In this document: piece by piece, positions 25,984 through 34,006 of the stretch
Numbering within the stretch: the first letter of the stretch is position 1
Layout: each line of letters begins with the position of its first letter
Assembly (NCBI RefSeq): GCF_003217235.1
Contig: NZ_QJTF01000008.1
Span: forward strand, 62,001-126,000
Direction of reading: 5' to 3'
DNA: 64,000 bases
Origin: Paramesorhizobium leguminum
Lineage (GTDB): Bacteria; Pseudomonadota; Alphaproteobacteria; Rhizobiales; Rhizobiaceae
Notes under the pieces: model-generated
What the model was told of the DNA's origin: nothing
What the model saw: the letters and a program-made list of their open reading frames with translations, nothing else
The model's database searches: none
Made by a program: the position numbers and the translations under genes

Positions 25984-27303
25984 GTGACCGATCCGCGCCT
26001 CCCCATTTTCGGACAGCGAAAAGAGCCGCACACGATCATCATAGCGCGCGGCGATGCCATCAGCCACTTCGCCATTCGCCCATGGGTGCTCCTTGTCGGC
26101 GCGTCTGTCTGCGCGCTGGCCGCGATCGGCTATCTTCTGGCAACCTTCTACCTCGTGATTCGGGATGATCTGATCGGCGCGAACATCGCGCGTGAGGCCC
26201 GCGTGCAACAACTTTACGAGGACCGGATATCGGCGCTGCGGGTGCAGGTGGACAGGATCACCAGCCGGCAATTGCTCGACCAGCGGATGATGGAAGACAA
26301 GGTGGCCGAGCTGATCGAGCGGCAGAAGACGCTGAGCCGCCGCGACGGGCGGCTCGCACCCCTCCTGAAACGTGCGAGCGACGTCCCTCTTCCGAAAAAG
26401 CCCGAAACGGCGCCTGAGCAGCACACACAGCTTCTGCTCCTGAACGACGATCCCGCTGACGCCGCATTCATGGGCATCGATCCCATCATAACAGGGCCGG
26501 TTCCCGGCCGAGCGGCCCCGCAGAGAACGGAGGCCGATACGCTACGCCCTTCGGAGGGCCTTGCGGGGGAGTCTACGGCCGAGAAGGCCGAACAAATCTT
26601 CCACACCATCAACCGCTCGCTCCGCCAGATCGAGACGGCGCAAATCCACAAGGTGCGGAACCTGACCGAGAGCGCCTTCGAGACCGCCGATAACATCGCC
26701 GGCACGCTGAATGCCGCGGGGCTGAAGATTGAGGCGCAGGATGACAAGACCGGCATGGATGCAGGGATGGGCGGCCCGCTGATAGTGCCGGAGTCGCCAT
26801 CGGAAAGCATCGAGAACTTCGACCTGCAATTGCAGGATCTCGATACCGCGCTGAACCGGCTCGACCGTCTCAAGAAAACGGTGCGCACCCTGCCGCTTGC
26901 CAATCCCGCGCCCGAAATGCCGGTGACGAGCCTTTTCGGCATGCGCCGCGACCCCCTGCTTGGAACGCCCGCCTTCCACGCCGGCATCGATTTTCGCGCT
27001 GAGAGCGGGCAGCGCGTGACGGCGACCGCCACCGGTATCGTCACCAAGGCGGGGCGCAATGGCGGCTATGGCAATATGGTGGAGATCGATCACGGCAATG
27101 GCTTTTCCAGCCGCTACGCCCATTTGAGCCGGGTTCTGGTGCGCGAGAGCCAGCGGGTGCCGTTCGGCGCCCCCATCGGCGAGGCCGGCAATACCGGGCG
27201 CTCGACCGGCACCCACCTCCATTACGAAATCCATCGCAACGGAACGGCAGTCAATCCGGCGAGTTTTTTGAAGACGGGGCGGCAGATCGAGCAGTTGCTT
27301 TAA
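25984..27303 (+). CDS. M23 family peptidase, membrane-anchored, with coiled coil
   Basis: 439 residues. One membrane helix (about 34-58) is followed by a periplasmic coiled coil (about 65-120 and again 185-300). The C-terminal M23 (LytM) domain has HAGIDF and HLHYE, which provide the zinc ligands, with GYGNMVEIDHGNGF between them. All metal ligands appear present, so it may be an active endopeptidase that cleaves peptidoglycan cross-links during growth or division. The start is GTG at 25984. A linker rich in Glu/Pro joins the regions. Confidence 0.88.
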   Translation: MTDPRLPIFGQRKEPHTIIIARGDAISHFAIRPWVLLVGASVCALAAIGYLLATFYLVIRDDLIGANIAREARVQQLYEDRISALRVQVDRITSRQLLDQRMMEDKVAELIERQKTLSRRDGRLAPLLKRASDVPLPKKPETAPEQHTQLLLLNDDPADAAFMGIDPIITGPVPGRAAPQRTEADTLRPSEGLAGESTAEKAEQIFHTINRSLRQIETAQIHKVRNLTESAFETADNIAGTLNAAGLKIEAQDDKTGMDAGMGGPLIVPESPSESIENFDLQLQDLDTALNRLDRLKKTVRTLPLANPAPEMPVTSLFGMRRDPLLGTPAFHAGIDFRAESGQRVTATATGIVTKAGRNGGYGNMVEIDHGNGFSSRYAHLSRVLVRESQRVPFGAPIGEAGNTGRSTGTHLHYEIHRNGTAVNPASFLKTGRQIEQLL

Positions 27304-27308
27304 TCTCC

Positions 27309-27337
27309 TTGCCCTTGGTGGTAAACTTGGCTACCAT
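27309..27337 (+). promoter_or_regulatory. Possible parDE promoter
   Basis: TTGCCC and TACCAT are spaced by 17 bases and end about 22 bases before the antitoxin start. An imperfect symmetry TGGT...ACCA spans the same site and could be the autoregulatory operator. The match to consensus is modest. Confidence 0.35.
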
Positions 27338-27358
27338 TTTTGACAAATGGAGATGCCT

Positions 27359-27640
27359 ATGGCCAATGTGGAGAAAGTGAGTGTCGCCCTCACCCCCGAA
27401 ATGACGGCGATGATGCGCGAGGCGGTCGAGACTGGTGAATATGCATCGGCGAGCGAGGTCATGCGCGAGGCCCTTCGCGACTGGAAGCACCGGCGAGCCC
27501 AGCGGGCCAAGGCCATCGATGAACTGGGACGTCTGTGGGATATCGGGACAAGCAGCGGTTCTGCTGTCGACGGCGAGGAAGGCTTTTCCCGCATCAGGCA
27601 AAAACTTGAAGATAAGATTTCTCGGCATGGGACGAAATGA
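27359..27640 (+). CDS. parD: ParD-type antitoxin
   Basis: 93 residues. The N-terminal ribbon-helix-helix (MANVEKVSVALTPEM, then EYASASEVMREALRDW) binds DNA as a dimer. The C-terminal part (about 55-93) is charged and probably wraps the toxin. I chose ATG at 27359, six bases after GGAG; ATG at 27347 adds four residues and lacks spacing. The stop overlaps the toxin start by four bases (ATGA), the usual antitoxin-first layout. Confidence 0.88.
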   Translation: MANVEKVSVALTPEMTAMMREAVETGEYASASEVMREALRDWKHRRAQRAKAIDELGRLWDIGTSSGSAVDGEEGFSRIRQKLEDKISRHGTK

Positions 27641-27921
27641 GCTATCGGCTTCTACCACAGGCCGAGGCGGATATCGAAACCATCGCTCTTTACATCGCTG
27701 ACGATAATCCTTCGGCGGCTCGGCGCTGGCTTGAAGAAATTCATCGCTTCTGCCAGCGGATCGGAGAAATGCCCGGCATGGGCATAGCCAGGCCGGATGT
27801 ACGACCTGACTTAAGAACTTTCCCCGTCGGCAACTACCTGATTTTATACCGCCAGGTTGATGAATACGCGGAAATCGTCCGTGTCGTGCATGGCGCGCGA
27901 CAATGGGAAAACCTGCTTTAA
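27637..27921 (+). CDS. parE: ParE/RelE-superfamily toxin
   Basis: 94 residues with the ParE fold signature: YRLLPQAEADIETIALYIA at the N-terminus, GMGIARPDVRPDLRTFPV in the middle and YLILYRQ...EIVRVVHGARQW at the end. ParE toxins inhibit DNA gyrase. The C-terminal HGARQW is the motif common to this subgroup. It appears intact and coupled to the antitoxin. The exact target is not provable from sequence. Confidence 0.88.
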   Translation: MSYRLLPQAEADIETIALYIADDNPSAARRWLEEIHRFCQRIGEMPGMGIARPDVRPDLRTFPVGNYLILYRQVDEYAEIVRVVHGARQWENLL

Positions 27922-27981
27922 TTAAATCCTGAACCGCTTTTTCTTCTTTCGAGCGGTGGTCCATAACGATGGAGTCGCAGC

Positions 27982-28191
27982 ATGGCGAGTAGCAAGACCG
28001 CAGTCCTGTCTTCGAAATTCCAGATATCGATTCCGAAAGAGATTCGGACCGCCCGGCAGTGGGAGCCGGGGCTGACTTTTGCCTTTATTCCCAAGGGAAC
28101 AGGTATTCTTTTGGTGCCGGTCCCGATGAAAGAAGCGCTTGCAGGCATCGCGAAGGGTGCATCCGCGCGTGATTATCGTGACCGTGGGTAA
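27982..28191 (+). CDS. AbrB/MazE-type DNA-binding protein (antitoxin-like)
   Basis: 69 residues. The swapped-hairpin AbrB motif is clear: VLSSKFQISIPKEIRTARQW, then GLTFAFIPKGTGILLVPV. Proteins of this size are usually antitoxins paired with a PIN or MazF toxin, but no such toxin follows; the next 160 bases are a terminator-like hairpin and repeats before the opposite-strand prfB. It may be a relic of a toxin-antitoxin pair or act on another toxin. It lies 60 bases after the parE stop and may share its transcript. Confidence 0.75.
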   Translation: MASSKTAVLSSKFQISIPKEIRTARQWEPGLTFAFIPKGTGILLVPVPMKEALAGIAKGASARDYRDRG

Positions 28192-28206
28192 GCCTCTGAA
28201 TTAAAA

Positions 28207-28230
28207 AGCCCGGCAAATCTTCACCGGGCT
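28207..28230 (+). terminator. Terminator-like hairpin after the toxin-antitoxin genes
   Basis: AGCCCGG and CCGGGCT enclose a ten-base loop, preceded by an A-run and followed by a pyrimidine-rich tail (TCCTCTCATTT). It would end transcription coming from the parDE/AbrB side. Confidence 0.5.
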
Positions 28231-28250
28231 TCCTCTCATTTGTTTTCGCC

Positions 28251-28350
28251 GCATGATCTTGTCCGAAAAGTCTACAACTTTTTCGGGATCATGCTCTTGT
28301 TTTCGCCGCATGATCTTGTCCGAAAAGTCTACAACTTTTCGGGATCATGC
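28251..28350. repeat. Tandem pair of GATC-core palindromic repeats (copies 3 and 4)
   Basis: Two nearly identical 57-bp units follow one another, each with GCATGATC...GATCATGC ends. They occupy 28251-28294 and 28308-28350 and differ by a single T in a T-run. The second ends one base before the prfB stop codon. The near identity points to a recent duplication. Confidence 0.85.
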
Positions 28351-28351
28351 T

Positions 28352-29480
28352 CTAAGCAATATCCTCGACCGCCTCCCCGCCGCCGTGGAGACGGTGGGCA
28401 AGGGCTGCTTCCATGAATGGATCGAGTTCGCCGTCGAGGACATCCTGCGGGCTGGTGCTTTCCACGCCGGTGCGTAGGTCCTTCACCAACTGGTAGGGCT
28501 GTAGCACGTAAGAGCGGATCTGGTGACCCCAGCCGATATCCGTCTTGGAGGCGGCGATGGCGTCGGCGGCCTCCTCGCGCTTTTTCAGCTCTTCCTCGTA
28601 GAGGCGCGCGCGCAGCATGGACCATGCCGTGGCACGGTTCTTGTGCTGCGATCGCTCCGCCTGGCACTGCACGACGATGCCGCTGGCGATATGCGTGATG
28701 CGCACCGCGGAGTCGGTGGTATTGACGTGCTGGCCGCCCGCGCCGGAAGCACGGTAGGTATCGATGCGCACATCGGCTTCCGTCACCGCCACCTCGATAT
28801 TGTCGTCGATGACGGGATAGACCCAGATACTGGCGAAGGACGTATGCCGCCGGGCGTTCGAATCGTATGGCGAGATGCGCACAAGCCGGTGTACGCCCGA
28901 CTCGGTCTTCAACATGCCATAGGCGTTGTGGCCCTTGACGAGGATGGTGGCGGATTTGATGCCCGCTTCCTCGCCATCATGCAGTTCGAGCACTTCCACC
29001 TTCTTGCCGCTCTGCTCGGCCCAGCGCGTATACATGCGCAACAGCATTGAGGCCCAATCCTGGCTCTCGGTACCACCCGCGCCGGCGTGCACTTCCAGAT
29101 AGGTGTCGTTGGCGTCAGCCTCGCCTGAAAGCAGCGTGTCGATCTGGCGCTTGTCGATGTCGCGCTTCAATTCGCGAATTGTATCCTCGGCTTCCGCGAT
29201 GATTGCCTTGTCGCCCTCCTCCTCGCCCATGGCGATGAGTTCGATGCTTTCATCCAGCGATTGCGTGAGACGGCGGATTTCCGAGATGCTGTCCTCAAGC
29301 TGTTGACGCTCGCGCATCAGCTTCTGGGCTTCCTGGGCATCGTTCCACAAATTGGGATCTTCGGCTTGCTGGTTGAGATATTCCAGCCTTTTCAGTGACT
29401 GATCCCAGTCAAAGATGCCTCCTCAGCAGGCCTACGCCCTGCTTGATTTCGTCGACAAGCGTCTCGATTTCGGCTCGCAT
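28352..29480 (-). CDS. prfB: Peptide chain release factor 2, expressed by programmed +1 frameshift
   Basis: RF2 reads UGA and UAA stops and releases the peptide through the GGQ motif, here in [12 protein letters not shown]. The first 23 codons run from ATG 29480 to CTT at 29414-29412 and meet an in-frame TGA (29411-29409). Shifting by one base continues as [12 protein letters not shown] through to the stop at 28352, giving 375 residues in total. An AGGAGG three bases before CTT is the internal ribosome-binding signal that promotes the shift. The stop-recognition tripeptide is SPY (in [11 protein letters not shown]) rather than the E. coli SPF. The product senses its own level through this site. 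Confidence 0.95.
29408..29423 (-). other. prfB programmed +1 frameshift site
   Basis: On the minus strand AGGAGG-CAT-CTT-TGA-C, the same arrangement and spacing as the classic RF2 autoregulatory site. Low RF2 lets the ribosome slip from CTT into the +1 frame instead of stopping at TGA. Confidence 0.95.
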
Positions 29481-29575
29481 TCGCTATCCGTTCCTTGCAG
29501 CTATCTTGTGTGTTGAAAGTGCGGCGGAACATAGTAACAGCCCCACCGCGTGTAAAGGTTCGAAGTCCTAATTTA

Positions 29576-32038
29576 TCAATACAGCCCGCCAGAGCCGGAG
29601 GTGATCGCGCGGGTGGCCTGCGGCGACTGCGGCGCGATCGGCGCGCCTTCCTGGAAACTATCCATGCCGATGACGGAATAGGTGTCGGCGGGGCCGGTTC
29701 CGGGCTTGAACGCCTCCATGATGATATCGGGGCCGCCCGGCTCAGCCTGCATCCCGCTGCGGCGATTGATGGCGATCAGCTTCATGCCATCAGGCACGCG
29801 GAAGTCGACCTTCGGCTTGCCTACGAGCGCCTGCTCCATAAAATCCTTGAAGACGGGCGCGGCCAAGCCGCCGCCGGTGAAGCCGCTGCCTAGCGGGGTC
29901 GGCGTATCGTAACCCATGAAGACGCCGACCACGAGATCCGGCGTGTAGCCGATGAACCAGGCATCCTTTTCGTCATTGGTGGTGCCGGTCTTGCCGGCCA
30001 GAGGCCGGTCAAGGCTTTTGAGTATCTGTGCCGTGCCGCGTTGGACCACGCCTTCCATCATCGAGGTGATCTGGTAGGCGGTCATGGGGTCGAGCACCTG
30101 ATCGCGCTCATCGATCAGTTCCGGCTCCGGCTGATTAACCCAGGCGGTAGCGGTGCAGCCATCACACTTGCGCTGATCGTGCTTGAATACGGTCTTGCCA
30201 TAGCGATCCTGAATACGATCGATCATGGAGGGAACGATGCTGCGCCCGCCATTGGCGATGGTCGAATAGGCCGTAACCATGCGCAGCACGGTTGTTTCGC
30301 CCGAACCGAGCGACATGGCGAGAACCGGCAGCATCTTGTCGTAAATCCCGAACCGTTCGGCATATTCAGCGACGAGATTCATGCCCATGTCCTTGGCGAG
30401 ACGTACGGTCATGAGATTGCGCGATTGTTCGATGCCGTAGCGCAGCGTCGAGGGGCCGGCAAACTTGCCCGAATAGTTCTTGGGCGCCCAGATGCCGAGC
30501 GAGCCGCCCTGGTCCACTTCGATCGGGCCGTCCAGTACGACGGAGGCCGGCGTATAGCCATTGTCGAGGGCGGCGGCATAGACGAACGGCTTGAACGACG
30601 AACCCGGCTGACGATGCGCCTGGGTGGCGCGGTTGAACTCCGATTCCGAATAGGAGAAGCCGCCGATCAGCGACAGGACGCGGCCCGTATGCGGGTCCAT
30701 CGCAACGACGGCGCCCTGCACCTTCGGCGGCTGGCGCAACAGATAGGCGTTGTCGCTATCGGGCTTCTTCTCGACGAAAACGACATCACCCACTTTCAGC
30801 ACGCCCTCGGGCGATTTGACGGCGACGCGCTTGCCATCGACGAGACGCCGGTAGGCCCATTTCATATCAGCGGCGGCGATGGTGCCGGCCTTGCGTTCCT
30901 TCGAGCGCGCGCCGGAAACCTCGCGCGGCGGCTGCAGGCCAATTTCCGCGCCTTGCGGGGTCACATCGAGAACGGTCGCGAGCTGCCATTCAGGCACGTC
31001 GGTGAACGCATTGATCTCACCCAGCGGCACACCCCAGTCGGATCCGAATTCAATGTGCTTGAACGGGCCGCGATATCCCCTGCTTTCGTCATATTTGAGA
31101 AGGCCCGTGTGAAGCGCGTTGCGCGCCATGACCTGCACCTTGGGATCAAGGGTGGTGCGAACCGAAAGACCGCCCTCATAGAGCGCGTTCACGCCATACT
31201 TATTAATGATCTGACGGCGAACTTCCTCGGTGAAATACTCGGAAGCGAAGAGGTTGTTGGCATTGTCGCGGGGTGTCACGCCAAGCGGTTCCGCCTTTGC
31301 AGCGGTCGCTTCGTCCGGCGTGACATAGCCGTTCTCCGCCATGCGGTCGATGACCCAGTTACGGCGCTCGATGGCGCGATCGGCCTGGCGGAAGGGATGG
31401 TAGTTCGCCGGCCCTTTCGGCAACGCGGCGAGATAAGCTGCCTGCGCGATGGAGAGATCACTGACCGATTTGTCGAAATAGGTGAGTGATGCGCCCGCCA
31501 CGCCGTATGCGCCCATGCCGAAGAAAATCTCGTTGAGATAGAGCTCGAGAATACGATCCTTCGAATAGGCCTGCTCGATGCGCAGCGCCAGGATCGCTTC
31601 CTTGATCTTGCGGTCGTAGGTCTGGTTCGAGGAAAGCAGGAAGTTCTTTGCCACCTGCTGCGTGATGGTGGAGGCGCCAACGGGGCGGCGACCGGAGCCG
31701 ATATTTTTGACGTTGGTGACTACGGCACGCGCGAGCCCGCTGATGTCCACACCGGGATGCTCATAGAAATTCTTGTCTTCGGCGGAAATGAAGGCTGCCT
31801 TGACGCGATCCGGGATGACCTGGATGGGCAGGAAGAGACGGCGCTCCCGGGCGAACTCCGCCATCAGGCTGCCGTCGGCGGCGTGAATACGGGTCGTCAC
31901 CGGAGGTTCGTATTTCGCGAGCACCTCGTAGTTCGGCAAATCCTTGCTCACATTGCCGACGTAAAGAGCTATGCCGCCCGCCACCAGCAGGAAGGCCACA
32001 GCGCCGATTCCGAAGAAATACCCGATGAGTCTTACCAT
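29576..32038 (-). CDS. mrcA: Penicillin-binding protein 1A (transglycosylase/transpeptidase)
   Basis: 820 residues. An N-terminal membrane helix (about 5-27) is followed by a family 51 transglycosylase domain with EDKNFYEHPG (catalytic Glu), GASTITQQ and KIKEAILALRIE. An OB-like insert and the transpeptidase domain come next, with the serine motif SSFKP (in QPGSSFKP), SRN and KTGTT. It polymerises and cross-links peptidoglycan in the periplasm. Its neighbour amiC on the same strand also acts on peptidoglycan; the 163-base gap shows no clear terminator. Confidence 0.95.
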   Translation of the reverse strand: MVRLIGYFFGIGAVAFLLVAGGIALYVGNVSKDLPNYEVLAKYEPPVTTRIHAADGSLMAEFARERRLFLPIQVIPDRVKAAFISAEDKNFYEHPGVDISGLARAVVTNVKNIGSGRRPVGASTITQQVAKNFLLSSNQTYDRKIKEAILALRIEQAYSKDRILELYLNEIFFGMGAYGVAGASLTYFDKSVSDLSIAQAAYLAALPKGPANYHPFRQADRAIERRNWVIDRMAENGYVTPDEATAAKAEPLGVTPRDNANNLFASEYFTEEVRRQIINKYGVNALYEGGLSVRTTLDPKVQVMARNALHTGLLKYDESRGYRGPFKHIEFGSDWGVPLGEINAFTDVPEWQLATVLDVTPQGAEIGLQPPREVSGARSKERKAGTIAAADMKWAYRRLVDGKRVAVKSPEGVLKVGDVVFVEKKPDSDNAYLLRQPPKVQGAVVAMDPHTGRVLSLIGGFSYSESEFNRATQAHRQPGSSFKPFVYAAALDNGYTPASVVLDGPIEVDQGGSLGIWAPKNYSGKFAGPSTLRYGIEQSRNLMTVRLAKDMGMNLVAEYAERFGIYDKMLPVLAMSLGSGETTVLRMVTAYSTIANGGRSIVPSMIDRIQDRYGKTVFKHDQRKCDGCTATAWVNQPEPELIDERDQVLDPMTAYQITSMMEGVVQRGTAQILKSLDRPLAGKTGTTNDEKDAWFIGYTPDLVVGVFMGYDTPTPLGSGFTGGGLAAPVFKDFMEQALVGKPKVDFRVPDGMKLIAINRRSGMQAEPGGPDIIMEAFKPGTGPADTYSVIGMDSFQEGAPIAPQSPQATRAITSGSGGLY

Positions 32039-32201
32039 ATGTGTCCGGATTCCTGCCTTCAGACTACCCGTTTTAACGCAAGCTCAAGGCTACTGGCCGT
32101 CAAATACGACAAAGGCAAGGAGGCTTCGCCGTAATCCAGAATTTAAACACGAAGGCGAAAGATTCGCCATGCGAAATGAGGAAACCTGTTGCAGGGGTAC
32201 C

Positions 32202-33437
32202 TCACCGGTTCGCCATCTCGCCTGTTCTGACTGCCGAAAACACCTTGACCGCTTCCGCCAGACGATTAGCGACGCGCGTGCGCCACGCCGGATCGGTCAT
32301 CAGCTTCTCGTCCTCGGCATTGGATAGATAGCCAATCTCCACCAGCACGGACGGCACGTCCGGCGCCCGCAAGACCTGGAAACCGGCGGAACGGTGTGGA
32401 TTGTTGATAAGACTGATCTCATCTTGCAGCGAGTGGACTACCTTGCCTGCGAAGTTGAGCGAAAAGGCATGGGTTTCCCGGCGCATGAGATCGGCGAGAA
32501 TGTCGGAGACCGCAGGCGGCTCCTCATGCGTAATGCCGGCAATGGCGTCCGATTTGTTCTCGCGCTCCGCAATTGCGCTTGCCATGCTGTCCGATGCCTT
32601 GTCGGAGAGGGTATAGACGGTCGCGCCGCGGATACTATCCAGATTGATCGTGTCGGCATGGATCGAGATGAAGAGATCGGCTTCATGCTGCCGGGCGATG
32701 CGCACCCGCTCGGAAAGGCGCAGGAATGTATCGTCCTCACGCGTCATCAACACCCGTATATCCGTGTTCTTGGCAAGGATGTCACGGAACTCGCGACCGA
32801 ACGCCAGCGTCACCTCCTTTTCCTTGACGCCATGCCGGCCTTCCGCGCCTGCGTCGATGCCTCCATGGCCGGGATCGATCATCACGGTGAAGACATGCGG
32901 GGGCGCCGGCTCCTCTGATTGGCCAATACGGTCACCCTTCAATACAGCGAGCGTCGCTCCCGTCCCGGCATTCTGCGCCGCGATGGCCTCCGCGAATTCC
33001 CGGTCGGACGACGCAACGATATCCGCCATCAGTCGATAGCCCGGCGCATTCTCGTTTTTTACGACGCGGACACCCTCCACCTTGAAAGGCCCGCGCAAGG
33101 TGAGGATCATCCGCGACCTGTCATCGCCGACCAGCCCGTAGCGGACATTGGTGACAAGCCCGCGCGGTTCGAGCGAGCTCCGGTCGAAGCCGAAATTCGC
33201 CTTGGGCAGATTGATCACCAATCGGTGCGGGTGCTCGAGAAGAAATGTCGAGAGCTCCGGCTTGGCGTCGAATATCACCACCACGCGGGTGCGCAGCTCA
33301 TCGCCCGCCATGCGGAAAGTGAGCGCGGAAAGCGCGTCCCCTGCCTTGGCGGGCCCCATCAGGGCGAACAAAAACAGGAAAATACCCGTAGATGAGCGCC
33401 AAAGACAGTTGAAAATGTCTTTTTTCTCCCAGTTCAT
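32202..33437 (-). CDS. amiC: N-acetylmuramoyl-L-alanine amidase with AMIN domain
   Basis: 411 residues. A signal peptide ends near GPAKA (about residue 32). An AMIN domain (about 35-145) directs the enzyme to the septum or cell wall. The Amidase_3 domain (about 185-400) has the zinc-binding IDPGHGGIDAGAEG, SIHAD and the catalytic Glu region VLVEIGYLSN. It cleaves the amide bond between MurNAc and the stem peptide during cell separation. I chose ATG at 33437 over the TTG three codons upstream. It is divergent from rne across a long gap. Confidence 0.92.
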   Translation of the reverse strand: MNWEKKDIFNCLWRSSTGIFLFLFALMGPAKAGDALSALTFRMAGDELRTRVVVIFDAKPELSTFLLEHPHRLVINLPKANFGFDRSSLEPRGLVTNVRYGLVGDDRSRMILTLRGPFKVEGVRVVKNENAPGYRLMADIVASSDREFAEAIAAQNAGTGATLAVLKGDRIGQSEEPAPPHVFTVMIDPGHGGIDAGAEGRHGVKEKEVTLAFGREFRDILAKNTDIRVLMTREDDTFLRLSERVRIARQHEADLFISIHADTINLDSIRGATVYTLSDKASDSMASAIAERENKSDAIAGITHEEPPAVSDILADLMRRETHAFSLNFAGKVVHSLQDEISLINNPHRSAGFQVLRAPDVPSVLVEIGYLSNAEDEKLMTDPAWRTRVANRLAEAVKVFSAVRTGEMANR

Positions 33438-34006
33438 GAATTCCAACGCGCCCTATTCATCCGTAAACAAGGAGTAATCTCCGATGGTTAACGAAACGTT
33501 GTTGCGACATTCGGTCTTGTCATCGACCATATCAGGTCATAAAAGCAAGTCGGGTTACAAATTTGCCGTCGGAATCAATTCCGGCAACACTTGAAGAAAA
33601 GTTCGTTGCAACGGTCTTGGGCGAGGGAACGGCAAAGGCGGGTGAACGCCGGTAACCGGCACGGAATTTGCGGAAAGCGATCGAGTATTTCGTTTCCGCT
33701 TAAATAAAAGGATGAAGAGCGTTCGTTCAGACGCCTTCACCGGCTCCATGCGAGCATAAAAGGTCGGTCCGGCCCCCGGACCATGTATGAGGTCGTTTCG
33801 TACGGAAATAGATATGGGTCATGTGGAATTGACCAGTGCCAGCCTGAATACCGTGATCGCCGCAAGGCAATTGCGCGTGCGGGCCGCTCTCTATCTCCCG
33901 GCGAACCTTGAATTATCCGGCAAGCGCGCAACTATGCGGTCAAACGTTTCCCAGACGTTGGCCAGCTCTTTCGCCGCGTGCTCTGGCGCCGGAAGGAAAA
34001 ACAATA
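33438..34006. other. Long gap between amiC and rne: rne promoter and leader
   Basis: No gene is supported in these 569 bases. rne messages usually carry a long leader through which RNase E controls its own level, so most of this stretch is probably rne 5' UTR. A weak promoter-like pair (TTGTCA near 33517 with an A/T-rich -10 after about 17 bases) can be seen. I could not identify a conserved leader hairpin by eye. Confidence 0.4.

Noticed and set aside
28253-28477. Plus-strand frame through the tandem repeats into prfB
   Set aside because: It consists of repeat sequence and antisense prfB; no protein feature is present.
29351-29480. Apparent stop codon breaking prfB, as in a pseudogene
   Set aside because: The TGA lies in the standard programmed frameshift context with an internal AGGAGG, so the gene is intact.
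29550-29575. GGTTCGAA-like stretch that recalls a tRNA T-arm
   Set aside because: No acceptor stem, anticodon arm or complementary ends are found around it.
30041-31489. 482-codon plus-strand frame opposite mrcA
   Set aside because: It is antisense to a conserved penicillin-binding protein and has no motif of its own.
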